Source of the DNA: an uncultured Bacteroidales bacterium | GTDB taxonomy: Bacteria; Bacteroidota; Bacteroidia; Bacteroidales; Barnesiellaceae | Reading direction: 5' to 3' | Assembly (NCBI GenBank): GCA_949298955.1 | Contig: CASFYQ010000011.1 | Location: 1-64,000 of the forward strand | DNA length: 64,000 nt | Shown: piece after piece, positions 1 to 8,378 of the stretch | How positions within the stretch are numbered: position 1 is the first letter of the stretch | Layout of the letters: the number at the start of each line of letters is the position of its first letter | The notes under the pieces: model-generated | Databases searched by the model: none | Told to the model about the DNA's origin: nothing | The model's input: only the letters and a program-made list of their open reading frames with translations | Translations under genes and position numbers: made by a program

Positions 1-2
1 CC

Positions 3-167
3 ACAGACAAGGACGGTCTGTATATCATCAAAGGCGGCAGTTGGGATTCCAAACGTGACGATTGCCGCAGCGAAAAATCAGATGACGTGAGGAACGGTGT
101 GCAAAGCTATGCCAATGTTGGTTTCAGAGTAGTAAGAGTGGATTCTACGCATACAAGTTATGATTGA
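3..167 (+). CDS. C-terminal fragment of a formylglycine-generating-enzyme (SUMF1/FGE-sulfatase) domain protein
   Basis: This is the last 54 codons of a gene entering from the left edge, ending at a TGA. The visible residues include a GGSW motif, a Cys-Arg pair and the terminal GFRVVR, which together are typical of the end of the FGE-sulfatase (SUMF1, EgtB/PvdO-type) fold. In Bacteroidota this domain occurs in GldJ/GldK-type gliding and secretion lipoproteins as well as in other extracellular proteins, so the specific role cannot be decided from the tail alone. The next feature is tRNA-Leu on the opposite strand. Confidence 0.7.
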   Translation, partial: TDKDGLYIIKGGSWDSKRDDCRSEKSDDVRNGVQSYANVGFRVVRVDSTHTSYD

Positions 168-238
168 ATTGCATTTAATCCTCCTTTAATAAGTAGGCCA
201 AGAGGTCTGTGTGGAAACAAAACGGGAGCAACGGGCAT

Positions 239-281
239 AAAAAAATCGGCTAAGCGATTGAAAATCAATACTTAGCCGATT
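239..281 (-). terminator. Rho-independent terminator of tRNA-Leu
   Basis: Read on the minus strand, an 11-bp perfect stem (AATCGGCTAAG paired with CTTAGCCGATT) is followed directly by seven T residues. It starts two bases after the 3' end of tRNA-Leu, so it is the tRNA transcript terminator. The loop can form a short second helix. Confidence 0.85.
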
Positions 282-282
282 G

Positions 283-366
283 TACCCAGAGCCGGGATCG
301 AACCGGCATGGAGGTTAATCCACTGGTGTTTGAGACCAGCGCGTCTACCGATTCCGCCATCTGGGC
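283..366 (-). tRNA. tRNA-Leu (anticodon CAA)
   Basis: On the minus strand the sequence folds as a class II tRNA of 84 nucleotides. The acceptor stem GCCCAGA pairs with TCTGGGT, with a G-U first pair. The anticodon arm CTGGT-CTCAAAC-ACCAG gives anticodon CAA for Leu. There is a long variable arm and a T arm with GGTTCGATCC. The 3' CCA is not encoded (ACA follows). A matched promoter lies upstream and a T-tailed terminator downstream, so it is a single-gene transcript. Confidence 0.95.
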
Positions 367-379
367 AGAAAAGACGAGG

Positions 380-411
380 CAAAGGTAAGGATAGATTTTG
401 AATGCGCCAAA
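380..411 (-). promoter_or_regulatory. Bacteroidota-type promoter for tRNA-Leu
   Basis: On the minus strand a -33 element TTTG (408..411) and a -7 element TACCTTTG (380..387) are separated by 20 bases, an exact fit to the Bacteroidota sigma-ABfr consensus TTTG-N19-21-TAnnTTTG. The -7 box ends 13 bases before the tRNA. Confidence 0.85.
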
Positions 412-502
412 TAATCTCTGTTTTTTTTCAAAAAAAGTTATTCGACACATCTTTCTAATAAAAAATAATTACATTAGCGGGAGAATTAACATAAAAAATG
501 GC

Positions 503-1585
503 ATGACCATGGAAAATAGGTATTGTGTAATTATGGGAGGCGGCATAGGAAGCCGTTTTTGGCCGTTCAGCCGGAACAGCAGACCGAAACAATTTCTCGA
601 TTTCTTCGGGATTGGACGCTCCCTGCTGCAAATGAGTTACGACCGCTTCGTAAAAATAATCCCCAAGGATCATATCTTTGTCGTGACCAACGAGATGTAT
701 ATCGATATGATTAAGGAGCAGCTCCCGGAGTTGCCCGACACGAACATTCTGTTGGAACCGGCTCGCCGCAATACGGCTCCCTGTATCGCATGGGCTGCTT
801 ATCATATCCGGGCTATCAACCCCAATGCCAACATCGTAGTGGCTCCCTCGGACCACCTCATTCTCAAAGAAGAGGAGTTTGCCCGTTGCATCAACCAGGG
901 GTTGGAGTTCGTAGCCAAATATCCGGCCCTTCTCACCCTGGGCATCAAGCCCAACCGTCCCGAAACAGGATATGGCTACATACAGATAGGCGATGATGCC
1001 GAAGGCGACATCAAAACAGTAAAAACCTTTACCGAGAAGCCGAACCTCGAATTTGCCAAAATGTTTGTCGAAAGCGGCGAGTTTTTCTGGAATTCGGGTA
1101 TTTTTATCTGGAACGTGCAGAGCATCATCAAGGCTTTCCAGCGATTCCTGCCCGACATCTCGAACCGTTTCGAAGAGCACAACGAGGTATTCAATACCCC
1201 GGCGGAAAAACAGTTTATCAACGAAAATTTTGCTGCCTGCCCCAACATTTCAATCGATTTCGGCGTCATGGAAAAGGCCTCGAACGTATTTGTTCTCTGC
1301 GCCGATTTCGGCTGGAGCGACCTGGGTTCGTGGAGCGCTCTCTATGACCACTCTCCCAAGAACAAGGATGGCAACGTGGCCCAAGGCTGCAAAACGCTGC
1401 TCTACAACACCTCGAACAACGTCATCGCCGTGAAAGGCGACAAGCTGGTCGTTGTCGAAGGGTTAAGCGACTATATCATTGCCGAAGCCGACAACGTGCT
1501 GCTCATCTGCCCCAAGAGCGAGGAGCAGAAAATCAAACAATTCGTCACCGACGCCAAAATGGCCTACGACGACACGTTTATCTAA
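503..1585 (+). CDS. manC: mannose-1-phosphate guanylyltransferase (GDP-mannose pyrophosphorylase)
   Basis: This enzyme makes GDP-mannose from mannose-1-phosphate and GTP in the cytoplasm, the donor for mannose, fucose and related sugars in envelope glycans. The protein is about 360 residues. The nucleotidyltransferase signature GGGIGSRFWPFSRNSRPKQF lies at residues 12-31, and FTEKP further on is the sugar-phosphate binding motif. The short length means it lacks the C-terminal phosphomannose isomerase cupin domain found in longer ManC-type fusions. The reading frame is open further upstream, but the family starts just before the GGG motif, so the ATG at 503 or the one at 509 is chosen over 398. 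The gene diverges from tRNA-Leu and converges on deoC. It may feed the glycosyltransferase cluster 10 kb away, which is an inference. Confidence 0.93.
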   Translation: MTMENRYCVIMGGGIGSRFWPFSRNSRPKQFLDFFGIGRSLLQMSYDRFVKIIPKDHIFVVTNEMYIDMIKEQLPELPDTNILLEPARRNTAPCIAWAAYHIRAINPNANIVVAPSDHLILKEEEFARCINQGLEFVAKYPALLTLGIKPNRPETGYGYIQIGDDAEGDIKTVKTFTEKPNLEFAKMFVESGEFFWNSGIFIWNVQSIIKAFQRFLPDISNRFEEHNEVFNTPAEKQFINENFAACPNISIDFGVMEKASNVFVLCADFGWSDLGSWSALYDHSPKNKDGNVAQGCKTLLYNTSNNVIAVKGDKLVVVEGLSDYIIAEADNVLLICPKSEEQKIKQFVTDAKMAYDDTFI

Positions 1586-1615
1586 GACTCGACAATCTCA
1601 CACATAAAATACAGG

Positions 1616-1645
1616 AAGAGCCCGAGGCAATCGTCCCGGGCTCTT
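1616..1645. terminator. Hairpin between convergent manC and deoC
   Basis: A 9-bp perfect inverted repeat (AAGAGCCCG and CGGGCTCTT) with a 12-base loop sits between the two convergent stop codons. It lacks a strong T tail on either strand, so it is a probable, weak bidirectional terminator. Confidence 0.55.
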
Positions 1646-1671
1646 CTTGTGCATTAAAGTCGACAATTCCC

Positions 1672-2553
1672 TTAAAAGAATTTCGTGGGAGAGCCCCAAA
1701 TATCGGAGAGCAGGTTGTTGGCCAACCGACTGGCTCCAATTCTGAAATACTCATTGGTGAGCCATTTCTCGCCAAGCACCTCTTTCACCACACAATAATA
1801 TTTCACGGCATCGGCTGTCGTAGAGATACCACCGGCAGGCTTGAAGCCAATCATGATACCGGTCTGCTCGTAGTACTCCTTGATAGCCTGGCACATCACA
1901 TAAGCAGCCTCGAGCGTAGCGGCAGGCTCGCTTTTCCCCGTCGAAGTCTTGATAAAGTCGGCCCCGGCATAAATCGAGAGCAACGAGGCTTTCTTGATAT
2001 TCGAAGCCGTCTTCAAGGCACCCGACTCGAGAATCACCTTCAAGTGAGACTCCTTGCATGCCTGTTTCAACTCCTCGATTTCCTGGCACATCTCTTCGTA
2101 GTTACCACCCAGGAAATTCCCCACATTGATGACAATATCTATTTCGTCGGCACCATCGGCTACGGCAAGAGCAGTCTCGGCCACTTTCACCTCGGTAAAA
2201 GTCTGCGAGGTAGGGAAACCGCCCGATACGGCCGCAATATTCACCTCCGAGACATCGAGATTGGCACGTACGGTTCCCGCAAAGTTGGGATAGACGCAAA
2301 TCGCAGCCACGTTGTCCATCTCGGGATGCTCCTCCTCGAAATCGTTTACCCGCTTGGTAAAACGGGTGATAGTCTCGGTATTATCCTCGGTATGCAACGA
2401 CGTGAGATCGATGCAATGAAACAGAAACTTATACACCTCGGGCGTGCTGTTGGCAGCCAAATTGTCACGGACGATTTTCTCAACGGCAGCCGCCACTTGG
2501 GCATCGTCCAACTCGGTATTGTACCGGCTCAGCATTTCTTCGTATTTATCCAT
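1672..2553 (-). CDS. deoC: deoxyribose-phosphate aldolase (DERA)
   Basis: This enzyme cleaves 2-deoxyribose-5-phosphate to acetaldehyde and glyceraldehyde-3-phosphate in deoxynucleoside catabolism. The protein is 293 residues, a TIM barrel. The Schiff-base lysine is visible as K202 in ADFIKTSTGK and the proton-relay lysine as K238 in GFKPAGGI. The length fits the long (E. coli-like) DeoC class. It is the last gene of the dtd-mazG-deoC operon, and its ATG overlaps the end of the mazG-like gene by 8 bases, which implies translational coupling. Confidence 0.95.
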   Translation of the reverse strand: MDKYEEMLSRYNTELDDAQVAAAVEKIVRDNLAANSTPEVYKFLFHCIDLTSLHTEDNTETITRFTKRVNDFEEEHPEMDNVAAICVYPNFAGTVRANLDVSEVNIAAVSGGFPTSQTFTEVKVAETALAVADGADEIDIVINVGNFLGGNYEEMCQEIEELKQACKESHLKVILESGALKTASNIKKASLLSIYAGADFIKTSTGKSEPAATLEAAYVMCQAIKEYYEQTGIMIGFKPAGGISTTADAVKYYCVVKEVLGEKWLTNEYFRIGASRLANNLLSDIWGSPTKFF

Positions 2554-2887
2554 TTTTGGTCAATTTAGGATTATTGATATGTCTTGTTTTATCTCGGTTG
2601 GTCTTCTTCTCGATATTCTTTTCAAAAGCTGCGGTCAAATCGACACCCGTCTGATTAGCCAAACAGAGCAGCACCCAAAACACATCGCACAACTCGTCCG
2701 ACAGGTCGCTCTGCTCCTCGCCGGGCTTGAACGACTGGTCGCCATACCGGCGCGAAATGATGCGAGCCACCTCTCCCACCTCCTCGGTCAAGATGGCCAT
2801 ATTGGTCAACTCACTGAAGTACCTTACCCCGACGCTCTTAATCCACGCGTCGACCTGCTCTTGCGCTTCTTTTATCGTCATCGTCAT
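2546..2887 (-). CDS. MazG-like nucleotide pyrophosphohydrolase
   Basis: This is a 113-residue single-domain all-alpha NTP pyrophosphatase of the MazG/iMazG superfamily. The metal-binding pattern is visible as EEVGEVAR near residue 35 and DELCDVFW near residue 64 (ExxE ... ExxD). Such enzymes hydrolyse non-canonical or surplus nucleoside triphosphates to monophosphates. The ATG directly follows the dtd stop codon, and the stop overlaps the deoC start. A second in-frame ATG lies two codons later. The substrate is not predictable from sequence. Confidence 0.85.
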   Translation of the reverse strand: MTMTIKEAQEQVDAWIKSVGVRYFSELTNMAILTEEVGEVARIISRRYGDQSFKPGEEQSDLSDELCDVFWVLLCLANQTGVDLTAAFEKNIEKKTNRDKTRHINNPKLTKNG

Positions 2888-3340
2888 TCACTCTTTGTTT
2901 TTCGTGTCCATACAAATCGTCACCGGGCCGTCATTTACCAATTCTACCTGCATATCGGCCCCGAAAACACCCGTGGCGACCTCTCGCCCCACCTCCTCGG
3001 AGAAACGCCGGCAAAAAGCCTCATACATGGGTACAGCCACCTCGTGACCGGCAGCCCGAATGTACGACGGGCGATTCCCTTTCTTGGTCGATGCCAACAA
3101 GGTAAACTGGCTCACCACCATTGCCTCGCCACCGGCATCGAGCAACGATCGGTTCATCACCCCGTTTTCGTCGTCGAAAATGCGCAGATTGGCACATTTC
3201 TTCACCAACCATTCAAGCTCCGAGAGCTCGTCACTTTCTTCCACGCCCAACAATATCAAAAGCCCCGGCCCGATAGACGAATGCAACTCCCCGCCTATCG
3301 TCACCGCTGCCCGTTTTACTCTCTGAACAACTACTCTCAT
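2888..3340 (-). CDS. dtd: D-aminoacyl-tRNA deacylase
   Basis: Dtd removes D-amino acids, and glycine from mischarged tRNA-Ala, from tRNAs. The protein is 150 residues, the usual family length. The two signature motifs are present: SQFTLLA at residues 77-83 and a Gly-Pro motif, NDGPVT, at 136-141. It is the first gene of the three-gene operon with mazG and deoC; the mazG start codon follows its stop without a gap. The promoter lies about 90 bases upstream. Confidence 0.95.
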   Translation of the reverse strand: MRVVVQRVKRAAVTIGGELHSSIGPGLLILLGVEESDELSELEWLVKKCANLRIFDDENGVMNRSLLDAGGEAMVVSQFTLLASTKKGNRPSYIRAAGHEVAVPMYEAFCRRFSEEVGREVATGVFGADMQVELVNDGPVTICMDTKNKE

Positions 3341-3430
3341 AAAACTGTGCGTTCTAATAACAACAAACCGTAATTTCCTGCCTCTCGACCCAATAGGCCG
3401 ATACAGGTGCAGCCTGCTTTTGTATCCCTA

Positions 3431-3461
3431 CAAAGATAATACAATCGACAACAGAAACAAA
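3431..3461 (-). promoter_or_regulatory. Promoter of the dtd-mazG-deoC operon
   Basis: On the minus strand TTTG (3458..3461) and TATCTTTG (3431..3438) are spaced by 19 bases, an excellent fit to the Bacteroidota consensus. Transcription would start about 85 bases before the dtd ATG. The rest of the 213-base gap to uvrC shows no other feature. Confidence 0.8.
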
Positions 3462-3553
3462 TTTTATTTGATTCACTCTCCAAACGTTCACAACCCTTAA
3501 AAGAAGGAGAAGCGTCCGATAAACAAATATTTACCTGATTATCAAATACATAA

Positions 3554-5350
3554 CTATTCGAAATATGCTTTAATAATCCGAGCCTTGGCCGGCCCCACAA
3601 CCGCAGCCAAATCGGCCTCCGAAGCCTCTTTGATGCGCTTTACGCTCTTGAAATGCGACAACAGCTGTTCGCGAGTTTTGGGTCCTATTCCTGCGATGGA
3701 ATCGAGAGCCGATTTCACCTGACTCTTGCTGCGCTTGTTGCGATGAAATGTGATGCCAAACCGGTGCGCCTCGTCACGCATGTGTTGTATCACCCGCAGC
3801 GACTCCGAGTTTTTGTCGATATACAGCGGAAAAGAATCGCCGGGGAAATAGATTTCTTCCAACCGCTTGGCAATACCCACAATGGGCACTTTACCCCGCA
3901 ATCCGAGGGCCTCGAGCGACTCGAGAGCGGCACTCAACTGTCCCTTGCCTCCATCGACGATAATCAGTTGAGGCAACTCCTCTCCCTCGTCGAGCAGCCG
4001 CCGATAGCGCCGGTAAATAATTTCGCGCATCGAAGCAAAATCGTCGGGGCCCACCACCGTCTTGATATCGAAATGACGATAGTCTTTCTTCGAGGGCTTC
4101 GCCTTCTTGAAAACCACGCACGAAGCCACCGGATTGGTACCTTGAATATTGGAGTTATCGAAACACTCCATATGCCACGGCAGCTCGGGCAACCTGAAGT
4201 CTTGCTGTATACGTGAGAGCACCCGCATGACCCGCTGCTCGGGGTTCAGTTTTTCATTCTGCTTGAGCCGGTCTATCTTGTATTGCTTCACATTTTGCTC
4301 CGAAACAGCAAGCAGCTTCTTCTTATCACCCCGCTGCGGCACCACGAATACCACATCGTCGAAACTCGACTCGGGCAAGAAAGGAACCAGCGCCTCCTTT
4401 GCCTTACTCCCAAACCGTGACCGCAATTCGGCTATACCCAACGAAAGAATTTCGGGAGCCGATTCATCGAGTTTTTTCTTATACTCGATGGTGATACTTT
4501 GAACAATCGAACCGCCCCGCACATGTAGATAATTGACAAAAGCTACCCCTTCGTCCTCGTCATAAGAGAATACATCTATTTCATGCAAAGCGGGATTTAC
4601 AATTACCGACTTAGCTTTATATTTTTCGATTAAATCGTACTTTTCCTTAATAAGCTGTGCCTCCTCAAAACGCAACTCGGCCGACAAGGCCTGCATCTCT
4701 TCCAGCAGATGATTACTCAACTGGTGTATATCACCATTGAGTATCTGCCGCACCTGCTCGATATATTCGTCATACTCCTGTTCCGAAATCCTACCCTCGC
4801 AACACCCTTTACAGTTCTTGATGTGGTATTGCAAACACACCCGAAACCGTTTTTTGGCAATATTATCGGGAGTAAGAGCATAGTTGCACGTGCGAATGGG
4901 ATAAAGTTCGCGAATCAAAGCAAGCACCGTTTTTGCCAGATGCACATTGGCATACGGGCCGTAATATTTCGAACCGTCACGATAAACTTTGCGAGTGAGA
5001 AAAACCCGTGGAAAGTGTTCGTTACGGAGGCAAATCCACGGATAGGTCTTATCGTCTTTGAGCAAGACATTGTAACGGGGCTTGTACTCCTTGATGAGAC
5101 TGTTCTCGAGATGCAAGGCATCTTCCTCGGTCTTGACGACGATATATTGCAAGTCATGGATATTTTTCACCAGCACATTCGTCTTGGCCGAGTCGTGCAC
5201 CTTGTTGAAATAAGACGAAACCCGACGTTTCAAGTTTTTCGCCTTACCCACATAAATAATCTTACCCGTTTTGTCGAAATACTGGTACACACCCGGCGTA
5301 TCCGGCAAAAGGGCAAGTTTATTCTTGATATTTTCGCTTTTCTCGATCAA
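3554..5350 (-). CDS. uvrC: excinuclease ABC subunit C
   Basis: UvrC makes the dual incisions of nucleotide excision repair in the UvrB-DNA complex. The protein is 598 residues. In order: a GIY-YIG nuclease domain at about residues 15-95 (TPGVYQYF, IYVGKAKNLKRR), a Cys-rich segment, a UVR helix pair near 205-240, the RNase-H-like second nuclease domain (ECFDNSN, IIVDGGKGQL), and C-terminal helix-hairpin-helix repeats (SIAGIGPKTREQLL). The start is a TTG: there is no in-frame ATG before the nuclease domain, and the preceding in-frame codons run directly into the apt stop codon. The gap to apt is only 6 bases, so the two are co-transcribed. Confidence 0.95.
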   Translation of the reverse strand: MIEKSENIKNKLALLPDTPGVYQYFDKTGKIIYVGKAKNLKRRVSSYFNKVHDSAKTNVLVKNIHDLQYIVVKTEEDALHLENSLIKEYKPRYNVLLKDDKTYPWICLRNEHFPRVFLTRKVYRDGSKYYGPYANVHLAKTVLALIRELYPIRTCNYALTPDNIAKKRFRVCLQYHIKNCKGCCEGRISEQEYDEYIEQVRQILNGDIHQLSNHLLEEMQALSAELRFEEAQLIKEKYDLIEKYKAKSVIVNPALHEIDVFSYDEDEGVAFVNYLHVRGGSIVQSITIEYKKKLDESAPEILSLGIAELRSRFGSKAKEALVPFLPESSFDDVVFVVPQRGDKKKLLAVSEQNVKQYKIDRLKQNEKLNPEQRVMRVLSRIQQDFRLPELPWHMECFDNSNIQGTNPVASCVVFKKAKPSKKDYRHFDIKTVVGPDDFASMREIIYRRYRRLLDEGEELPQLIIVDGGKGQLSAALESLEALGLRGKVPIVGIAKRLEEIYFPGDSFPLYIDKNSESLRVIQHMRDEAHRFGITFHRNKRSKSQVKSALDSIAGIGPKTREQLLSHFKSVKRIKEASEADLAAVVGPAKARIIKAYFE

Positions 5351-5356
5351 TCCGTA

Positions 5357-5881
5357 TCAATATTTGATTAGAGCCTCTACCTCGACATCATCGGGGAAAG
5401 CCTCACGACCTTTCAGAAACTCCAGTTCAACGAGGAAATTGACATATACTTTTTTCGGATTAAATCGTTTCACCAGGTTATAAGCGGCAAGCATTGTCCC
5501 CCCCGTCGCCAGCAAATCGTCGTGTAGCAAAACCACGTCGTTTTCGCAAAGGGCATCTTTGTGAATCTCGATTACGTCTACCCCATACTCTTTGGTATAA
5601 CTTTCCTGCCAAGTCTCAGCGGGCAGTTTCCCGGGCTTACGCATAGGTACGAATCCGGCACCGATGCGGGTAGCCACAATAGGCCCCATGATGAACCCGC
5701 GAGATTCGATACCTACCACCTTGGTAATACCCTTTTCGGCATATATCCGAGTGAGCATGTCCGAGAGTTCCCTCAAACAATCGGGTTCTTTAAAAACCGT
5801 AGTCAAATCTCTAAACACGATACCCTTTTGCGGGAAATCGGCCACATCGCGAATCTTGCTTTTAATAGTTTCTAAACTCAT
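5357..5881 (-). CDS. apt: adenine phosphoribosyltransferase
   Basis: Apt salvages adenine to AMP using PRPP in the cytoplasm. The protein is 174 residues, the standard length. The PRPP-binding loop VVLLHDDLLATGGT and the upstream VVGIESRGFIMG are both clear. It lies between mnmG (73 bases upstream) and uvrC (6 bases downstream) on the same strand, which suggests one transcript. Confidence 0.95.
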   Translation of the reverse strand: MSLETIKSKIRDVADFPQKGIVFRDLTTVFKEPDCLRELSDMLTRIYAEKGITKVVGIESRGFIMGPIVATRIGAGFVPMRKPGKLPAETWQESYTKEYGVDVIEIHKDALCENDVVLLHDDLLATGGTMLAAYNLVKRFNPKKVYVNFLVELEFLKGREAFPDDVEVEALIKY

Positions 5882-5954
5882 TTTTATTCTTGTTTTTTTA
5901 TTTGTTCTTTCCTTTTGCAGAGAGGCTTTTCGCTATTTTGTTTCACGTGAAACA

Positions 5955-7829
5955 TCAGCGCCCGCACAGCAACAACAAAATGTTTATATCACTCGGCGAG
6001 ATACCGGGGATACGCGATGCCTGTGCAATGGTTTCGGGGTCTATCCGTTCCAGTTTCTGACGTGCTTCGGTCGACAGAGCCTGTATTTCGCCATACTTGA
6101 ATTTCCCCCGTATGCGAATATGCTCCAATCGGGCAATCTTCTCGGCAATCATCTTCTCCCGATCTATATACCCTTGATATTTCATCTTTATCTCAGCGGC
6201 CTCTACAATTTCGTCTTGTCGGTTTTTAATGGAACTTATCTCCCGTTTCAATGCAGGGACAAGTTGTGAAAGTTGCACCAAATCGAGTTGCGGACGTAGA
6301 ACGAGGTCTATCAGGCGCACTCCCTGTTTCAGCGGCGTAGTACCCAAAGCCTCCAAACCGGCATTGATATAAGCCGGTTTTATCGAATAGTTTTCGGCAA
6401 AACGAATCAAATGATCAATCTTGTCTCGCTTTTCGGTGAGCAAATCATAGCGGTCCTGTTTGGCCAGCCCCAGTCGATATGAGCGTTCTGTCAATCGCAT
6501 ATCGGCATCGTCCTGACGCAGCAGGATACGGTATTCGGCCCGCGAGGTAAACATACGATAGGGCTCATCGACCCCTTTTGTTACCAAGTCATCGATAAGC
6601 ACGCCTATATAGGCTTCGTCGCGCCCCAACGTAAAAGGTGCACCGCCATGACAGTTGACATGAGCGTTTATCCCGGCAATGAGCCCCTGCCCTCCGGCCT
6701 CTTCATACCCGGTTGTTCCGTTTATCTGGCCGGCAAAAAACAGGTTGCGAATCTGCTTCGTTTCGAGATTATGATTCAACTGTGTAGGATCGAAATAGTC
6801 ATATTCGATGGCATATCCGGGACGATATATGTGCACATCGCGCAACGCCGGAATAGCCTGCAATGCCCTCACTTGCACATCGAGCGGCAACGATGAGGAG
6901 AAGCCATTGAGGTAATACTCCTGAGTCGTCTCCCCCTCGGGTTCGAGAAAGAGCTGATGCTCCGTTTTATCGGGGAAAGTAACGATTTTAGTCTCGATAC
7001 TGGGACAATAACGAGGGCCTATGCTCTGTATCTGTCCATTGTAAAGAGGCGAATCGGGTAGTCCGGCACGCAGGATTTCGTGCACTTGTTCGTTGGTATA
7101 GATTGTCCAGCAACTGCGCTGTTTCAATGGACGAGGCTTAAAATCGAGAAACGAAAACTTGTGAAAATCATTCTCTCCTTGCTGTTCGACCGCCTCGTCA
7201 AAATGGATACTACGACCATCGATACGTACAGGAGTACCGGTTTTCATACGCCCGGCCGTAAAACCCAATTCCACCAACTGTTCGGTAATTCCATATGAAG
7301 CCGGTTCCGATATGCGGCCACCATGCAGTTGCGTGCGACCGATATGCATCAAGCCATTCATAAACGTGCCCGTCGTAAGCACCACACACTTGGCTGTAAA
7401 GGTCACATGCATGGAAGTCACTACACCCGTCACCTGCCCATCTTTTACAAGAATCTGATTTACAGAATCTTGCCACATATATAAATTTTCGGTATTCTCG
7501 AGAATCGAACGCCAGGTGGTGATAAACCGAGCCCGGTCGCTTTGCGACCGAGGACTCCACATGGCAGGGCCTTTCGAGCGGTTCAACATTCTGAACTGTA
7601 TCGCCGTCTCGTCGGTCACGATGCCCATGAAACCACCCAAAGCATCTATTTCGCGAACAATCTGCCCCTTGGCAATCCCACCTACGGCCGGGTTGCAACT
7701 CATTTGAGCTATCTTGTTCATATCCATAGTGATAAGCAGGGTTTTCGAGCCTAAATTGGCCGAAGCGCACGCCGCTTCACAACCGGCATGGCCTGCGCCC
7801 ACTACGATTACATCATAATTAAAATCCAT
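5955..7829 (-). CDS. mnmG: tRNA uridine-5-carboxymethylaminomethyl modification enzyme MnmG (GidA)
   Basis: MnmG acts with MnmE to add the cmnm5 group to uridine 34 of certain tRNAs. The protein is 624 residues, the usual size. The N-terminal FAD-binding Rossmann motif is VVGAGHAGCEAA, followed by CNPAVGGIAKGQ, and the second signature GGQGLIAGINA... region (EEAGGQGLIAGINAH) is intact. The C-terminal helical MnmE-interacting part is full length. It lies downstream of ybeY with a 73-base gap. Confidence 0.96.
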   Translation of the reverse strand: MDFNYDVIVVGAGHAGCEAACASANLGSKTLLITMDMNKIAQMSCNPAVGGIAKGQIVREIDALGGFMGIVTDETAIQFRMLNRSKGPAMWSPRSQSDRARFITTWRSILENTENLYMWQDSVNQILVKDGQVTGVVTSMHVTFTAKCVVLTTGTFMNGLMHIGRTQLHGGRISEPASYGITEQLVELGFTAGRMKTGTPVRIDGRSIHFDEAVEQQGENDFHKFSFLDFKPRPLKQRSCWTIYTNEQVHEILRAGLPDSPLYNGQIQSIGPRYCPSIETKIVTFPDKTEHQLFLEPEGETTQEYYLNGFSSSLPLDVQVRALQAIPALRDVHIYRPGYAIEYDYFDPTQLNHNLETKQIRNLFFAGQINGTTGYEEAGGQGLIAGINAHVNCHGGAPFTLGRDEAYIGVLIDDLVTKGVDEPYRMFTSRAEYRILLRQDDADMRLTERSYRLGLAKQDRYDLLTEKRDKIDHLIRFAENYSIKPAYINAGLEALGTTPLKQGVRLIDLVLRPQLDLVQLSQLVPALKREISSIKNRQDEIVEAAEIKMKYQGYIDREKMIAEKIARLEHIRIRGKFKYGEIQALSTEARQKLERIDPETIAQASRIPGISPSDINILLLLCGR

Positions 7830-7902
7830 TGCATTTTATTTCGCCATAACCGATATGGAGAAAAGCTACGCTCTCTCGCCTTCGGTCACACATATTTCTC
7901 GA

Positions 7903-8316
7903 TTATCTCAGTTTCAGAGCCTCGTTTTCGTGACGGGTCATCTCCTCGCGTTCACCCGGCCCTTTATCGTTGATTCCACACAAATGCAGAACACCGTGTA
8001 TAATGATGCGATGGAGCTCCTCGTCATAATCGGTTCCGAACTGTTCGGCGTTGGATCGAACCGTATCCACGCTGATAAATATATCGCCGCTGATTTTATC
8101 GCCTTCGGTATAGTCGAAAGTGATTACATCGGTATAATAGTCATGCTGCAAATAAGTTCTGTTCACGTCGAGAATCTTCTCGTCGGAGCAAAAAATATAG
8201 GCTATATCGCCGCATCTTTTCCCGTATCCCGAAGCGACCCGACGTATCCAGTCGGTCGTTTCTCTTTTCTTGATTGCCGGCATCTTGACATCTTCGGCAA
8301 AATAACTCACAGCCAT
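7903..8316 (-). CDS. ybeY: endoribonuclease YbeY (rRNA maturation factor)
   Basis: YbeY is a metalloprotein in 16S rRNA 3'-end maturation and ribosome quality control. The protein is 137 residues. The family metal motif HxxxHxxxxxH appears here as HGVLHLCGIND: H107 and H111 are present, but the third ligand position is Asp 117. The rest of the fold motif, including GDIFIS and the trailing REEM..HE, is kept. I recall the substituted third position from other Bacteroidota, so it may be lineage-typical rather than inactivating. It is the first gene of a run with mnmG, apt and uvrC. Confidence 0.92.
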   Translation of the reverse strand: MAVSYFAEDVKMPAIKKRETTDWIRRVASGYGKRCGDIAYIFCSDEKILDVNRTYLQHDYYTDVITFDYTEGDKISGDIFISVDTVRSNAEQFGTDYDEELHRIIIHGVLHLCGINDKGPGEREEMTRHENEALKLR

Positions 8317-8345
8317 AATTCCGTTTTTATATTCTTATATCACTG

Positions 8346-8353
8346 CAAAGATA
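8346..8353 (-). promoter_or_regulatory. Promoter -7 element of ybeY
   Basis: TATCTTTG on the minus strand ends 29 bases before the ybeY ATG, in the short gap to the SpmA-SpmB gene. No clear -33 element is seen at the expected spacing. Confidence 0.6.
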
Positions 8354-8378
8354 GTGCAAACGAACTATTCCCGGTTAC

